Positions 38,475 to 51,600 of a DNA stretch of 64,000 nt are shown here, one piece after another. Position 1 is the first letter of the stretch; each line of letters begins with the position of its first letter. This stretch comes from Incurvaria masculella. Its lineage: Eukaryota; Arthropoda; Insecta; Lepidoptera; Incurvariidae. Below the pieces are notes generated by a model. It saw nothing but the letters and a program-made list of their open reading frames with translations. It made no database searches and was not told the DNA's origin. The position numbers and the translations under genes are program-made. Where the stretch lies: positions 2,425,501 to 2,489,500 of the forward strand of contig OX335659.1 in assembly GCA_946894095.1 (NCBI GenBank). The letters run 5' to 3'.

Positions 38475-41400
38475 ATGTCAATTAGGATTTTTACAAATTT
38501 CATAAAGAAATGGGATGCAGCCAGAGCAAAGTGCATATATCAAAGTAAAAAAAAACCAACCTCAAAATCCAACCAACTTCAAAAAAAGGAGGAGGTTCTC
38601 AATTTGTTGGAATATTTTTTTTATGGAAAGATGACGTGGCCGATGTCAGCACTATTACCATTGCTTTATATTGAGGTACACAATTATTTACAAATAACTT
38701 GAATGTGTAACGTTAGAAATAGTAAATTTAAAATAATGTAAAATTAATTATTACTTGTGCATTGGTTAAAGTTACCTTTTCAGGTTCCATACCTAAAAAA
38801 GAAATCTTACGAGATTCCTCACACCTCTTTAAGTCCGTTTGGCCGTCACTGTAGATTTTACAAACCTAAAAACTTGATCAGCGTTGATCGAGATGAACCA
38901 ACTAATATTATAAAGCTTTTGAGATATTTTCAGGGGTTATTTATAAAAGTTTCATAATAATTTTATTTTGTAATTAATTCTTCAATATACGAGATGATAT
39001 TTAATTTTAAATCACATTTTTTTTTTGTCAAAATTGGACAATAAGGGAGTATTAACCAAAATTGTTTAATGGTAATAGGAATTGTTTTTTGACTTAGATA
39101 TAAAAAATAAAACTTACAGGGGGTCCATTCAGGGCAAGAGTGAGTTCGAGTTCGGGAGTGAGTTAACCTAAAAATAGCTGGGAAATATATTATTATTTAA
39201 ATACCGGAACCGTTATTTATACTTCTAACGTATTTACGGGACAGACCAGATTTTTACCTAACTGTAATGATATTCAAGAAGTGTAGAAACATTAGCTATT
39301 TAAAAAAGTGAGTTGATATTTAGTGACGAATTCGAACTCACTCTTGCTCTGAATGGACCCCCTGTACTATTGATTATATAATTAAACAGGCAGCCATAAT
39401 TAACAAAGGTATGGACATAACATGCAAGAGGAGCATAGAATAGGTGCCATTTTTGGCGTTTCCAAATAAAAAGGAGCGATCGCATGATAGATATTAATGT
39501 GTGTTAGTATTATTTTGTAACACCGAATGAGATAAAACGCACATGCAAAATACATTTTAAAAAACACCTATCTTAAGACTTTACACAATGTCTTAGAATA
39601 GAATAGAAACATATTAACTATACAAAAAGAGTGGACTTATCACTTAGAGTGATTTCTTCCGGTCAAACTTTGGTGTGATGAGGAAAGATTAAAAACTAGA
39701 ATATAATGTAGCCATTGCATGATAAAAGATATAAATTAACTTTTAATAAATACATACTAGACATAAAAATATTTGTCGACATATTAATGTCAACCAAAAC
39801 GAAAGCAACACTTTGGGAATCCGAAATATAGGTCTACCAAAATAAACCCTTTTGTAATTAACATAAATTTCACATTTGTAACATTACGAATATGTCGGGG
39901 CCGCTGGGCTCAATTGTCAAGTCAAGGCAACTGTGGCGCCATTTTTGTGGGGTCAAATTAATTTCAGGAATTAAATTCAGGTTGCCACAACAGATGCAAC
40001 TTTAGTACTTTAATTTCGCCAGTTAGCGTTTCCAAATGGTTTCAGACATCGCTGATCTAACACATAATACTTGAATTTTTACAGATGCACCCTTACTTCT
40101 TTCCGAAATTTCAACAACATAGTGGATGTGAACAAAAGAAGTAAGTTTTTTACACTGTGCTTCCGTAAAAATTTAATTATTACATAATATTTAGTATTGA
40201 CGTGTGACCGTATGGATTTATGTGTGTAATGTAAACAAATCATGTCGATGCAATCGTTTTTTTTGTTTAATTTTATTAGCTCTTATTTCTTACTACTGTG
40301 GACTTTGACCTCGTACCATGTGACCTAAGAAGCCGTAAGGAAAGAGATGATCTATTCGTCTTTTTTAGCACAGGATAAAGACAATAATCCTCACGTAGCT
40401 GAGACGATGTGGTGGGGAGAGTGTACTAGAAGTATGTACGACTGACGATCGCGTCACATTCTCAAAGGGCTACACCGTAGTCCGATTTAAACTTACATTA
40501 CCGAAAACGCGTTCACAACTGTTCCGATTCGCGATGACAGCTCTCTAAATAGCGTACCGTGAATGATATGACGTCATCGTTACGTCACTCGATGATGTAC
40601 GCAGTTCCCACGCTTTGGAGGTAGGGCACTGTCTGCAACTGTCAGTTTCACATTTTGACGTTCCTATAGAGTTTATCGTATTTCGACCGTGTTGTTTCGT
40701 TAACCGTTAATGTTTCCTAAGTGAGTATTAAAGTTTAGTTTAGTCAGTTTGATTCGACTTTGATGAGAACTGCTTAAACTAATGTCTTTTGTTCCATGTT
40801 TGTTTTTTGTTTTCGTAAGCTCAGCGTCCGAATCGTTTGTGACAGCCGACATCTGACAGCTTTAAGCTTGCGATCTGAAGCAGGACGCTTGCATTCGCCG
40901 TGAGTACTGTAATCGTTTACAGTTCAAAACGGACCATGGTGTAACCAGCTCTGAGCTAAAACGTGCAAATTGGGCGGGAACAAATGTGTGAGGAATGACT
41001 CCGTCTGTGTGTGTCTACACAGAAAATCTTCGATGCTGATTTATATAGAACGTAACAGCAGTTACTGCCGTAACTTTGGGATATGATGAACAATGGTCTT
41101 TGAAGCAATTTTTCTTACAAAAAATATTTGGTTTTCATGCACTCTTGAAAATCAATGTAAAATAACACTAAAGCATGGAAGACAAGCAGGCGGCGCTGGT
41201 GACGGAGTGGCAAGGGCGCGAAGTCACGGGCCGCCGCCGTTAAGATACGATACTTTCATTTTAGACGAAATATTAAACCTCGCAAATAAATATTTCAAGA
41301 ACAAGGTGATAACAAAAGAATCTTTTCCTTTTTAAGAAGACAATTTATGAATATTTCGCATTGACTGCTGTTCTCCTCCGTATACAATTTAACAACATTG

Positions 41401-41605
41401 TATTGTGCTTATGTACCTGTTGATCATATACCTACAGGTGTTTGTCTCAGCGGCCAGTACATACAATTTAGGAGAATATTGTTCGGATCAATACGCACAA
41501 AAAAGTTATTCCCCAGAATGTCTTCTAATTCAAAGGTTTAAGAGGGTAATGAGGTTAACGAGTTCCGTACAAGGGCTCGTGTCTGTTTTCTCAGTCAAAA
41601 AATAA
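38475..41605 (+). CDS. Candidate unrecognised multi-exon gene
   Basis: Possible exons: 38475-38675 (67 codons from MSIRIFTNFIKKWDAARAK, donor GAG|GTACAC), 38784-38948 (VPYLKKKSYEIPHTSLSPFG...; donor weak), 40085-40140 (MHPYFFPKFQQHSGCEQK, donor GAA|GTAAGT), 41245-41305 (YDTFILDEILNLANKYFK, donor AAG|GTGATA) and 41438-41605 (VFVSAASTYNLGEYCSDQYA... to TAA). Phases agree throughout. I do not recognise the product; it is Lys-rich with scattered Cys and no clear domain. The weak points are the donor after 38948 and the GC-rich, pyrimidine-poor acceptor before 41245. It lies between the two convergent genes. Confidence 0.33.
39117..39364. mobile_element. MITE with 38-bp inverted repeats and TA flanks
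   Basis: The left end CAGGGGGTCCATTCAGGGCA and the right end, read inverted as CAGGGGGTCCATTCAGAGCA, match over about 38 bases; TA borders both. Length is ~248 bases, noncoding. TA duplication suggests a Tc1/mariner-type parent. Confidence 0.78.
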
Positions 41606-41867
41606 ATGTTAAATTTTACATTTAATTTTTTTGATATCTTTTCTTACATCAATGATAGAAGCCTGTAAACAATTGTATCAAAATGTTTAAGCGTATATCA
41701 TGAATATAAGATTACTTAACAAAAAAATCAAAATAAACAGTTGTAGCTCTCAGTTAATTTATTTAATGTGCAATATTTCGGAAAAATATTTCATGATTTG
41801 ACTGAGGACATAAGCGCGAGCTATTGTATGGAACTCGATTACCTCATTATCCTGCGACATATTTTCG

Positions 41868-42045
41868 TTAAATGCGATGGTATCAACCTGGCAGGTTTAA
41901 CCAGTAATCTTGGTTCGGCATCCATGTCAAACTGTATTGACATGGATCCGGAACTCTCACATTCGTGGAGAAATACACTACTTATCCAACTCGGAAAGAG
42001 AAAGTGGTGCATGAATGGGGCAGGAACCCATGACCTATGGTGCCC
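41868..42045 (-). mobile_element. Decayed tRNA-headed SINE
   Basis: Blocks AATGCGATGGTATCAACC, GGTTTAACCAGTAAT, CACATTCGTGGAGAAATACAC and AACTCGGAAAGAGAAAGTGG match the SINE body; the head is degraded around a run of C at 42042. Confidence 0.55.
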
Positions 42046-42868
42046 CCCCCCCATCCAAACTGTGAGGGTCCTGTCCTCAGGTAGTCGAAGTGGCAATGTC
42101 GCGAAAGGAATTGACCGAAACTTGAAACGAGTTCCGAGGACCAAATTGAAATCCGGGTTCCGCCCCTGTCGGAGAGCCCCCCCCTGACGCCGTCGCTGAG
42201 TCTAATTATATCAAATGTACTAGCCGTTTCGACAACCTGTATATGAGTTATAATATGCACACACCCTAAACTATTAACTTAGCAATATATTAAATAGTAA
42301 TGAATGTTGTTTTGACCCCACGTAACTTTAGTTCCTACATGAATGTTGTCTCCACATGAATGTTGTCTACACATGCAGTCTAATTCAAAAGAAATGCCAA
42401 AATCATTTTGTATGAATATCGATTAGAAATAGATTTTTTTAATGTTGAAATATGTTTAAATTTTGTACATCTTGGTGTAAATAAAAAGTGAAAACCCATT
42501 TACTGAGTTCATTGTACACCATTCCTCAATAAACATGTTTTTTAATAGCACTTTTTAATTAATTTTAGTTTCAGCGACATCTACATTTGAAGCATTGTAA
42601 TCAGATTTTGAAAATAATCTGAAAAAGTATTGGTCGTGACATTTGTCGGAAGCAGGACTTTTTAATGTATTAAAATTTTAACATTTTTACATATTGGTCT
42701 TACATACGGTTTCCAGTTGTAGGGGACTGCTGCAAGTTCATTTACATTTTACTGAGGTTAAAATAAAAAATGCCACACTTAATTTTACAGACGATTCTTG
42801 GCGCAGACTTACAGGACTTTTCACTCTCTGGATCACCCTCATATCCTGGTACGACAGAAAATGGATGG

Positions 42869-43155
42869 AAAACCGGCCAAGTGCGAGTTGGACTCGTACA
42901 CGAAAGGTTCCGTACCATCAACACTAAAAAAATCACGTTTTTTGCCCTTGAATGTTTATTATTTTTTTATTTTACCTATTGTTGTTGTTGTTGTTATAGC
43001 GGCAAGATAAATACACACTCTGTAAAAATTTCAGCTGCCTACCTATTACGGTTCATGAGATACAGCCCTGTGACAGACGGACGGACGGACGGCCGGACAG
43101 CGGAAGCTTAGTAATAGGGTTCCGTTTTCACCCTTTGGGTACGGAACCCTAAAAA
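42869..43155 (+). repeat. CCGGCCAAGTGCGAG interspersed repeat
   Basis: Same family as 28621-28923, with TTG triplets (GTTGTTGTTGTTG) inside and GGACGGACGGACGG before the end. Confidence 0.8.
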
Positions 43156-43320
43156 CCAACCTCGGAGACTTGAAGCATCAAATTCTGCATGATGCATCTA
43201 AGCCCCGATTGCACGAAGAGACTGCTGACTTAATCAATGTTCAAACACGTCACTTTTAGTGAACCGCATTAATTTCCTTCCATACCGTCCGTACAAAGTG
43301 ATGTGTTTAATAAAAAAAAA

Positions 43321-43720
43321 TTATGCGACCTGACATGGATGGCTAATACCACACAACTACCGTTATGATATTAGCCCAATACACCACATTCCCGAAGGAA
43401 TTAGGTGCCATGCCAGGACCTTCTCTTTATGAGCACGGCTACATTGAACTGGATGGAAAACACGGACAATTTTTCATTGCCCCTTCGACCATCTTTTCAT
43501 CCAATGCGATGGTACCAACCCGGGCGGGCTTAAACCCTACCACCTAGTATGGGAAGGGGACCTACAGTTTTACATGGATTCCGAAACATGGAGCAGCTCG
43601 CATTTGTGACGAAATGCACTTATCGAGCTCGGAAAGAGAAAGACAGTGGTGCATGTCGGATTTGAACCTAAGCCTCTGGTACGCTAGGCCAGTCCCCGCA
43701 CCACTAGGCTACGAGCCCTC
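43321..43720 (-). mobile_element. Nearly full SINE with tRNA-like head
   Basis: Same architecture as 27838-28240; head at the right end (minus strand GGGCTCGTAGCCTAGTGGTG), T-run at the left. Confidence 0.75.
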
Positions 43721-43924
43721 AGACGTTGATTTAGATTTTGTGTCCTTTCGTGCACTCGCGCCATAAGCATAGAAATAGCATAGCGTGCTGTGCTACATTC
43801 TAACCCTATGGCTTAAAGATATGTTTCTTAGGGTTCCATTTGGAGAATGAGGGCTAGGCGAAAAATTATGCCCTCGACACTTCTGCTGTCAAACCGACAG
43901 TGACATTGACGAAGGTACCGGGGC

Positions 43925-44375
43925 TATAGAAATTGTAAGATGTTTTACAATTATCTAAACACTATAATCAGAAGCAGTGCCAGCACCGGATCCACACCTA
44001 ACAAGGAAACTTCTACAGCTGCACAGACCACAGTTGAGAACGGTGGGAAGCCTACTCACGGGCCACTGCCAGCTCAACAAACACCTTCACACCTCGGAGT
44101 CATGGACTGTCCCCTCTGCAGGGCCTGCTTGGAGGCGGAGGAGACACCGGCACATATAGTCATGGAATGTAGACAACTGCAGACATTTTGTACGGGGGTC
44201 TTTAGCTTCGAAAGGAGCGACCCGCAAGTGTGGAAAGACCCTAAAGGACTGCTACGCTTTGTGGAAGAGCTCGGCTGGCTGAAGTGAGCCAAAAGTCGGG
44301 TTACTGAGCACAACGGCCTCGTGTCAAGTGCGTTCAAGCGTCGGCAGCCACTCGCCGACAACAACAACAACAACA
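43925..44375 (+). mobile_element. LINE 3' end with zinc-knuckle tail and CAA repeats
   Basis: With a frameshift, reads RPQLRTVGSLLTGHCQLNKH then CPLCRACLEAEETPAHIVME (Cys/His knuckle) and LLRFVEELGWLK, the C-terminal domain of LINE ORF2 proteins. The 3' tail ends in ACAACAACAACAAC at 44357-44373. Two shorter echoes of the flank (TCTGTGGCCGGGCCCTGTCT) follow near 44530. Confidence 0.72.
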
Positions 44376-45116
44376 CTATAATCTGTAGCTGGGCCCTGTC
44401 TGTGACCATGCAGCTTTTGTTTTAATTTTAAGCTCTCCCTGAATTTCTATGGAATTTTAACAACATTGGAATCTCTGCAAAAGTACCAGGGCAGCAGAAA
44501 TTGCTAGATGTTTTACAATTATGTAAACACTACAATCTGTGGCCGGGCCCTGTCTGTGTGACCACGCAACTTTTGTTTTAATTTTAAGATATCCCTGAAT
44601 TTCTATGGGATTAGGATGGGAATCTCTGCAAAACTACCAGGGCACCAGAAATTGTTAGATGTTTTTTTGCCTGTGGTCTCTGGCTTGAAATAGCCAGTTT
44701 CCAGTTTCTGTAGCCCTTCAGTTGTTATGTGTATCTCTTCATTTTCTTCTCATTGATATTCTTTACATTTTAAAATGTATTGTAGTAGTAGTATTTAGGG
44801 TTGGTGGACTAATTTTAATATGAGGATTATCGCCGGACTATATAGGATTTTGTATGATTAGTCCGGTGCTACTCCGCATACTAAATTTTGACAATTCACT
44901 CTAAATACAAGCCATGGAGATGAAGCACCTCCATGGTTCCAGCACTTCTCGATTGGTTATGAAAATATTAAGAATGTTGGTGTTGGATGTACTGAGATTC
45001 AATTTCGTAGGACGTTCTGGTTCAGTTCAAAAATCCGCTTCAATTCAGGGCAAAGACCTCTATCAAATCTCCTCGGTGACGTCGAGCTTCAAGAGTAGTA
45101 ATATTCAAGGATTTAA

Positions 45117-45647
45117 GGTGGCCCTTCCCGGCGCGATTAACTCATTCGCGGGCACAGTGCTATTGCGCTCTGGGACCTTCTCTGTTTCAAATAAAATGCC
45201 AGGCTCCGTGTTGAGGAGGATGCAACATATCCACAAAGCAGACAATGTGCATAGTGTTTGATTTGGTAAGATTTACGAATTTTTTTATTACTAAACGACT
45301 TATAGGTAAGAGTAAACCACGACTGCTGTATTCATAAATCTAACAAAAACCAAATTTATTATAAATATTGATGAAACAAGCCATTATGTCTGATGACTAA
45401 TCATTTTAAGATGTTTTTTGTTATATCCTTGAGTAATCCACCTCCAAAGTTATTGTAACGCTAAAGGTATAACGCGCGAAAAATTCGAACTTTCAGACCT
45501 TAAAACTTAGAAACCAAATAATTTTACAATGCCAATAGTTATCAGACATCTAGTTCGATCAAAATAAAGCAATTTTGAGAAAAATTTTGGATCTCGTGAC
45601 AAGAAATATGGGCAAAAATTGGGGGGAGTTGAGCGGGAAGGCCCACC
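45117..45647 (+). mobile_element. TTAA-type MITE (copy 4)
   Basis: GGTGGCCCTTCCC... GAAGGCCCACC; flanks TTAA (45113-45116) and TTAT (45648-45651). Confidence 0.75.
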
Positions 45648-45649
45648 TT

Positions 45650-45800
45650 ATGTCTCTCTTCAGCTTGGATCACATAGCTGAGGGGAGAAGCTTGAAGAAG
45701 CTTCTTTGAACTCTTTCCAATCTTGTAATGTATTTTACGAAGTAGTTTCCAGATTTTAAATCCGTATTCCAATAGCGGCCGAATGTAAGATTTGAAATTG
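45650..45800 (-). mobile_element. LINE ORF2 fragment
   Basis: Minus strand reads RPLLEYGFKIWKLLRKIHYK IGKSSKKLLQ, the LEYG..IW block found before the C-terminal tail of CR1/Jockey-type reverse transcriptases. Confidence 0.5.
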
Positions 45801-46224
45801 TTTTTATTATCAAAAACAAAATTGACACAGCTAAAGGGGAAGTAGGTACCTACATTATTAAATGATATTTTACTAAGACAATGACTGGTTTTGGGGATGT
45901 TAACTCGTCAACAAACTGTTTTGTTGGCCGTGCATTTTTCGCCCAGTAAAATTGTGTGGACTTAAATTGGGTTGGTACTAGGATTTCGTGGAATTGGGCT
46001 TCCCTGGCTTTTATACCCACTGCACGCTACTGTATATACCCAGTTCTCTACTACCATTCCATACCCAGGCCCAGGTTGTCAGAGACACACAGTACATATG
46101 ATCATTACTTATTATACCATATATTATTAGAGATTAGTTAATTAAATATAGATAGAGGTTAAAATTAAATTCGTTTACTTACTTCCACTCACTTTATTTA
46201 GAAATTTCAAAAAAATTACACGAT

Positions 46225-46635
46225 AAGGTGGATCCGCAAGTATCAGAAAAATATGCTTCCCAAACAAATGTAGTTAACTCATTTTTAAACCACTAATTAA
46301 ATTTATATACATGTACAATTAATATTATAACAAGTGTCTGTGTCTGCACATTTTTGTTTTTTCGAAAATTGTTGCCAAATGTAGATGTCGCTGAAACTCC
46401 AATTAAGGTGATAACGGTAATGTATCCATTAAATACATAAAATTACCAAAAGAAAGTTTGTATGATTTTTTTCCTTTTTAGTGTCCTTTGATTCAGTTTT
46501 GGTTTTAAAATGAAAAACCAAAAACATGCAGACCGATGTGCGATACCAAAATTTAAGAAAATGGGAACAATGTTTTTGAAATGTACACTACCTTTGTATG
46601 AGGAGCGTAATTTTCTGATACTTACAGGCCCACCT
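46225..46635. mobile_element. Candidate MITE, ~25-bp inverted repeats
   Basis: AAGGTGGATCCGCAAGTATC (46225) and, inverted, AGGTGGGCCTGTAAGTATC (46635) share ~25 bases with AGAAAA following. The interior is AT-rich and noncoding. Confidence 0.55.
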
Positions 46636-46639
46636 GAAT

Positions 46640-48464
46640 TATTTAAACTGCAATGAATATAAAAAGACAGCATTTTTCATTACTAATTGAAAAAAGTCTA
46701 GAATGCTTTCACAAATCACATGTCTACTCATCTTTTGTGCTACCTATGTCCTTTAGAACATACACACAAATGAAGCTGCGTCAACGATCTTAAAGAGTTC
46801 TTTCTAGATATTTTCGATTGATCACTGTCTAAGGTTTTTAGGTTATGGATTATATCAATAATCTGGGTGAGATATAAAAAAAACATAGCAAAAGAAGCTT
46901 ATGCAAAAGCACTGCTGTGACTTCGTCATTCTATTATTTAGTTAGTCCTGGAAAAAAACAATTTATTTACTTCTAATATTAATGAAATTTAATTAAACTC
47001 TATAAGGAGGTCAAAAAATGGTTTCCTTCTACCAAGTGTAAATACTACCCCTAGTAGTGAATTCCTAATATATTTGGACATAACCTATCGAAAATTAACT
47101 TTAAAACACCTTCTATATCTTCACTAGCAAGCTCAGAATTAAACTTTGTTTTAGTACAATAATTATTACAAAACTTTCACATTACTATGGGCTGGTTGTT
47201 TGGCATTCGCCTCTTTATGCAAACACCTTGCGATGCATGTGCCAAGCGCGCCGTTCTTGTATGCAGTTTTATCTGTGTTTGGAGGATGCTGCCGTGGGTC
47301 TGGTCAGATAGGCAGGTGGCTCCAAATACTTTTATTTATATTTTAGACGTAAGGATCACAAATTCCGAGATTATGTTTTATAACTGTACATCCTTGACGA
47401 AAAGAGGGCACAATTGGCAATTTTTTCTTATTCGGTCAAGTTTTTGCATGTAATGAATGCAATACTTTCCTATCTTTAGTGCTGAAATACTGCCAAATTA
47501 GAAGAAAATCAACGGTCGTTGTGTGAAGTAACAGGACCTAAGTGTATTCATTGCACAAATTGCAAATGATCATTGCCTGTTTTAATAAGTAGTACAATAT
47601 ACGCAATACATATAAACATAACTAAATAATACCATTCAGAAATAAACTGATAATTACACCAGAATCAGGCAACATCTAAATGAATACATACAATATTGCA
47701 CGCAAACGATATAGTGGTAACATTTCGTATCCATCAGGACAACACACTGAACAATAAAAAAATCAATAGCAAATCATAAAAAACACTGCTTCAACCTTCA
47801 AATCAGATATATACAATTTAATAAATGCATTACATTTTTTGGCAATCTATGAACAGCTCGGGGCAAACGTTTTGGCCGCTCTGAACACACGCCGAGTTCG
47901 AGTTTGCTCGGGGTAAGGATTGATTTTCAGCGCAGCAAAACGAGGCACTTTCACATCGGCCATAAAGTTTGCTCTGAGCTGTAGGTATCAAACATATTCT
48001 ATTCCCTCGCAAATGTTGGAAAAGTCATGCCTTCTGTACCAACAACAGTCATTACCACATTCTCACATTGCAGAGATTATACTCTTGAGTATTTGCTGTT
48101 ACAGCTTTAGAAAAATCATTCCAATCGCTTTGCGAATTTGCTGTCTTCCCAGAAAACCGTCTTGTCAAACTCCGGGGTTTTTTTTAACAAAAGAAGGACA
48201 AATTCATTACACTACAGCCAATTCTCGCATAACTAAATAATCTCTTCCTTCATCATTCAGCCTTATCAACAATTAATTTCTCTCCGGCTTCAATACACAT
48301 TTTCAGAAATTATGGGCATCCCGACAACTGATTCTTCGGAAAGGACTTCCCAGAATATCACAACGCTTCGTCATTCAAGACAATTGGGCCCATACTATGC
48401 TGACAGGTTGCGACACTCTTTTTTACTCCCACTGTCACGGATAGAACACACAATGTCGAGCGGA
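46640..48464. other. Intergenic and presumed 3' UTR region of the mannosidase
   Basis: No supported gene. Short frames (for example at 47187-47453) lack recognisable motifs. The part next to 48465 would be the 3' UTR of the mannosidase on the minus strand; I did not find an unambiguous poly(A) signal. Confidence 0.4.
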
Positions 48465-48635
48465 CTAGTTGCGTAGCTGCGAGAACAGTGTCTGGTTGAT
48501 GAAGACCGTGCGTATCTGCATGGGGCACAGCGAAAGGCGTCCCTCAGGCAGCGGCTCGCCGACGTGCACGAACGTGAGCGACGCCGAGAAGAACAGGTTG
48601 TCGGGCCGCAGCGCCAGCACCTTCGATGTCACCAC
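48465..48635 (-). CDS. alpha-Man-II: Mannosidase II last exon
   Basis: 56 codons plus [23 protein letters not shown] ... [17 protein letters not shown]; the LCPM.IR.. tail matches the end of mannosidase II proteins. Acceptor on minus GGCGACAG. Confidence 0.85.
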   Translation of the reverse strand: MVTSKVLALRPDNLFFSASLTFVHVGEPLPEGRLSLCPMQIRTVFINQTLFSQLRN

Positions 48636-51600
48636 CTGTCGCCGCATCGACATATATACAGACATGTATTCCTGCGTGAAATCTCCATAAAATCACTGGA
48701 GGTGTCAGAGGCGACAAAGAGATTCGGTTTTTTTTCTTGATTTGATTGGGGCTTTAGCCATATTTGACTATGCCAGCCCCATAGTAACTGTTTTGTGTGT
48801 TTATTGATTGCTGCGCAACACAAGAGACTTGTTAAAGAAGTTGGTCACAATTTTGAATTATTTACTCCGTGGTTGGCATAGGACTTCATGGATTAAAAAA
48901 AATTGATTTAGTCTATCCATGCATTTCGTCATTTGTGGTTTGGATTACATGTTAAACTGTAGGCCCCCATCCTTTTTTATGGTTTCGTACCCAAAAGGTG
49001 CCAACAGAACCGTATTATTAAGCCCCCGCTGTCCGTCCGTCCGTCTGTCACAGGGCTGTATCTCATGAACCGTAATAGGTAGATAGTAGATAGAAGGCCC
49101 TTTCATGGCTCATAATTGCTACGGGAATACGTTGTGTGAGGTTAATAGAGAGTTAGAAAAATGTAAGGATTATAAGATTCTAAATGAATTGGCAAAGAGT
49201 TATGTTGCTAGAAATACCTTCCTTGCTCACTAGGTTGCAGTGTTTTATATATTGTTGGTTTTAACAGATTATTTTATTAATTTTTTCTCTAGAAAATTTG
49301 TGAATCATCGCATAATAGAGCTCGTAAGAGCATCGTAATCATCTTAAGAATCAATTATCGCTACCGACAATATTGTGTCACAAAATTTTAGAAAATTTGC
49401 CACTAGAATGGAGTGGCACGCATCGAGTTCTGGGTTATCACAATACAACTTTAACTAACAGCTAACTTAAAATATCGGAGTTTTTGAAAATTTGTGCGTG
49501 TTTTATGTGAACTAAATAATATTTTTCTATTACAATCAAGAAAGTGTCTAAAAACATAATGTATGCTAAATTCATAGCAAATATAAGCTCTCATTTTCTA
49601 AGTATCCTACTTTTGCTTGTGCTTTTTGAACAAATGCTACTTTGGAACAAACACAGTCAACATCTCGATGAAAACAGATTAATCTATTAACAGAAAACCA
49701 TAATTGCAAAGCATAGGCAAATATCTCACCTCGCCGTCTCCAAGAGGGTAGTAATCCACAATTCTCTGGTCTCCGTAGCACAGGCTGAGGTAGACGCGCT
49801 GGTACGTGACTCCCGAGCCTTGGATTATGCCACCGTCTTTTGTCTGCAAACCAGTTGTATTGTACGTATTACAGCATTGTTGCTGTAGATTTTTCATCAT
49901 GGTAAAATACATTCTAATGTAAAAACTTTTAAAATTGGCTTTTATCAGATCACCTGAATAGGGGTGGACACAGGCGGGAATATATACTCATTCATTTCAG
50001 GACAAATCGAACCCGAACTATGGGTTGAGTACCCAGCAGAGAATCAAGACTGGACGACACCTACCTCAGTCTGGAGAAATAGGAGTTCAATGGAGTTTGC
50101 AGGCCGAACTACAGGTTGGTTACCTAGCAGAGTTAAGACTGGACGACACCTAACTCAGTCTGGAGAACTAGAAGTGCAATGGGGTTTGCAGCCCGAACTA
50201 CGGGTTGAGTACCCAGCAAAGGGTTAAGACTGGACGACACCTACGTCAGGCAGGAGAACTAGAAGTGCGATGGGGTTCGCAGCCCGAACAACAGGTGGGT
50301 ACCTAGCAGAGAGTTAAGGCTGGACGACACCTGCCTCAGTCTGGAGAAGGAGTTCAATGGGGTTCGCAGCCCGAACAACGGGTGGGTACCTAGCAGAGAG
50401 TTAAGGCTGGACGACACCTACCTCAGTCTGGAGAAATAGGAGTTCAATGGAGTTTGCAGGCCGAACTACAGGTTGGTTACCTAGCAGAGTTAAGACTGGA
50501 CGACACCTAACTCAGTCTGGAGAACTAGAAGTGCAATGGGGTTCGCAGCCCGAACTACGGGTTGAGTACCCAGCAAAGGGTTAAGACTGGACGACACCTA
50601 CGTCAGGCAGGAGAACTAGAAGTGCGATGGGGTTCGCAGCCCGAACAACAGGTGGGTACCTAGCAGAGAGTTAAGGCTGGACGACACCTACCTCAGTCTG
50701 GAGAAGGAGTTCAATGGGGTTCGCAGCCCGAACAACGGGTGGGTACCTAGCAGAGAGTTAAGGCTGGACGACACCTACCTCAGTCTGGAGAAATAGGAGT
50801 TCAATGAAGTTTGCAGCCCGAACTACAGGTTGGTTACCTAGCAGAGTTAAGACTGGACGACACCTACCTTGGTATGGAGAACTAGAAGTGCAAAGGTGTT
50901 TGCAGCCCGAACTACGGGTTGGTTACCTAGCAGAGTTAAGACTGGACGACACCTAACTCAGTCTGGAGAACTAGAAGTGCAATAGGGTTCGCAGCCCGAA
51001 CTACGGGTTGAGTACCCAGCAAAGGGTTAAGACTGGACGACACCTACGTCAGGCAGGAGAACTAGAAGTGCGATGGGGTTCGCAGCCCGAACAACGGGTG
51101 GGTACCTAGCAGAGAGTTAAGGCTGGACGACGCCTACCTCAGTCTGGAGAAATAGGAGTTCAATGGAGTTTGCAGCCCGAACTACAGGTTGGTTACCTAG
51201 CAGAGTTCAGATTGGATGACACCTACCTTGGTATGGAGAACTAGAAGTGCGATGGGGTTCGCAGCCCGAACAACGGGTGGGTACCTAGCAGAGAGTTAAG
51301 ACCCGAACCGGACCGGTCCGGAATTGCAAGCTAGCAGTTGCGCAGCAGATATGGAATGGAGACAAGTATTATGTTCATCGGCAAGCGGAGAGTCAGCCTA
51401 TTTGCTGTCTGAGCGGGGTCGCGTGTCGACTCTGGGGCAACGCATGGGGCGCGGACGGGCGCGTACTACGCATGGCCCACCTCATCGCCCGTGTAGTGCA
51501 GCACGATCAGCGGCTGGAGCAGCATGCTGGAGGAGACGTGCGTCGCCACCGTGAGCTGCACACTAGAGGAATCGAGCGAGTGTCATCACCTGTCCGATGA

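Noticed and set aside
42770..43111. 113-codon plus frame
   Set aside because: It runs into the CCGGCCAAG repeat and its GACG microsatellite (TDGRTDGRT) and has no exon signals.
49964..50227. 87-codon frame in the minisatellite
   Set aside because: The open frame arises because the 89-bp units are similar; it is on the strand opposite to the gene and ends at random within the array.
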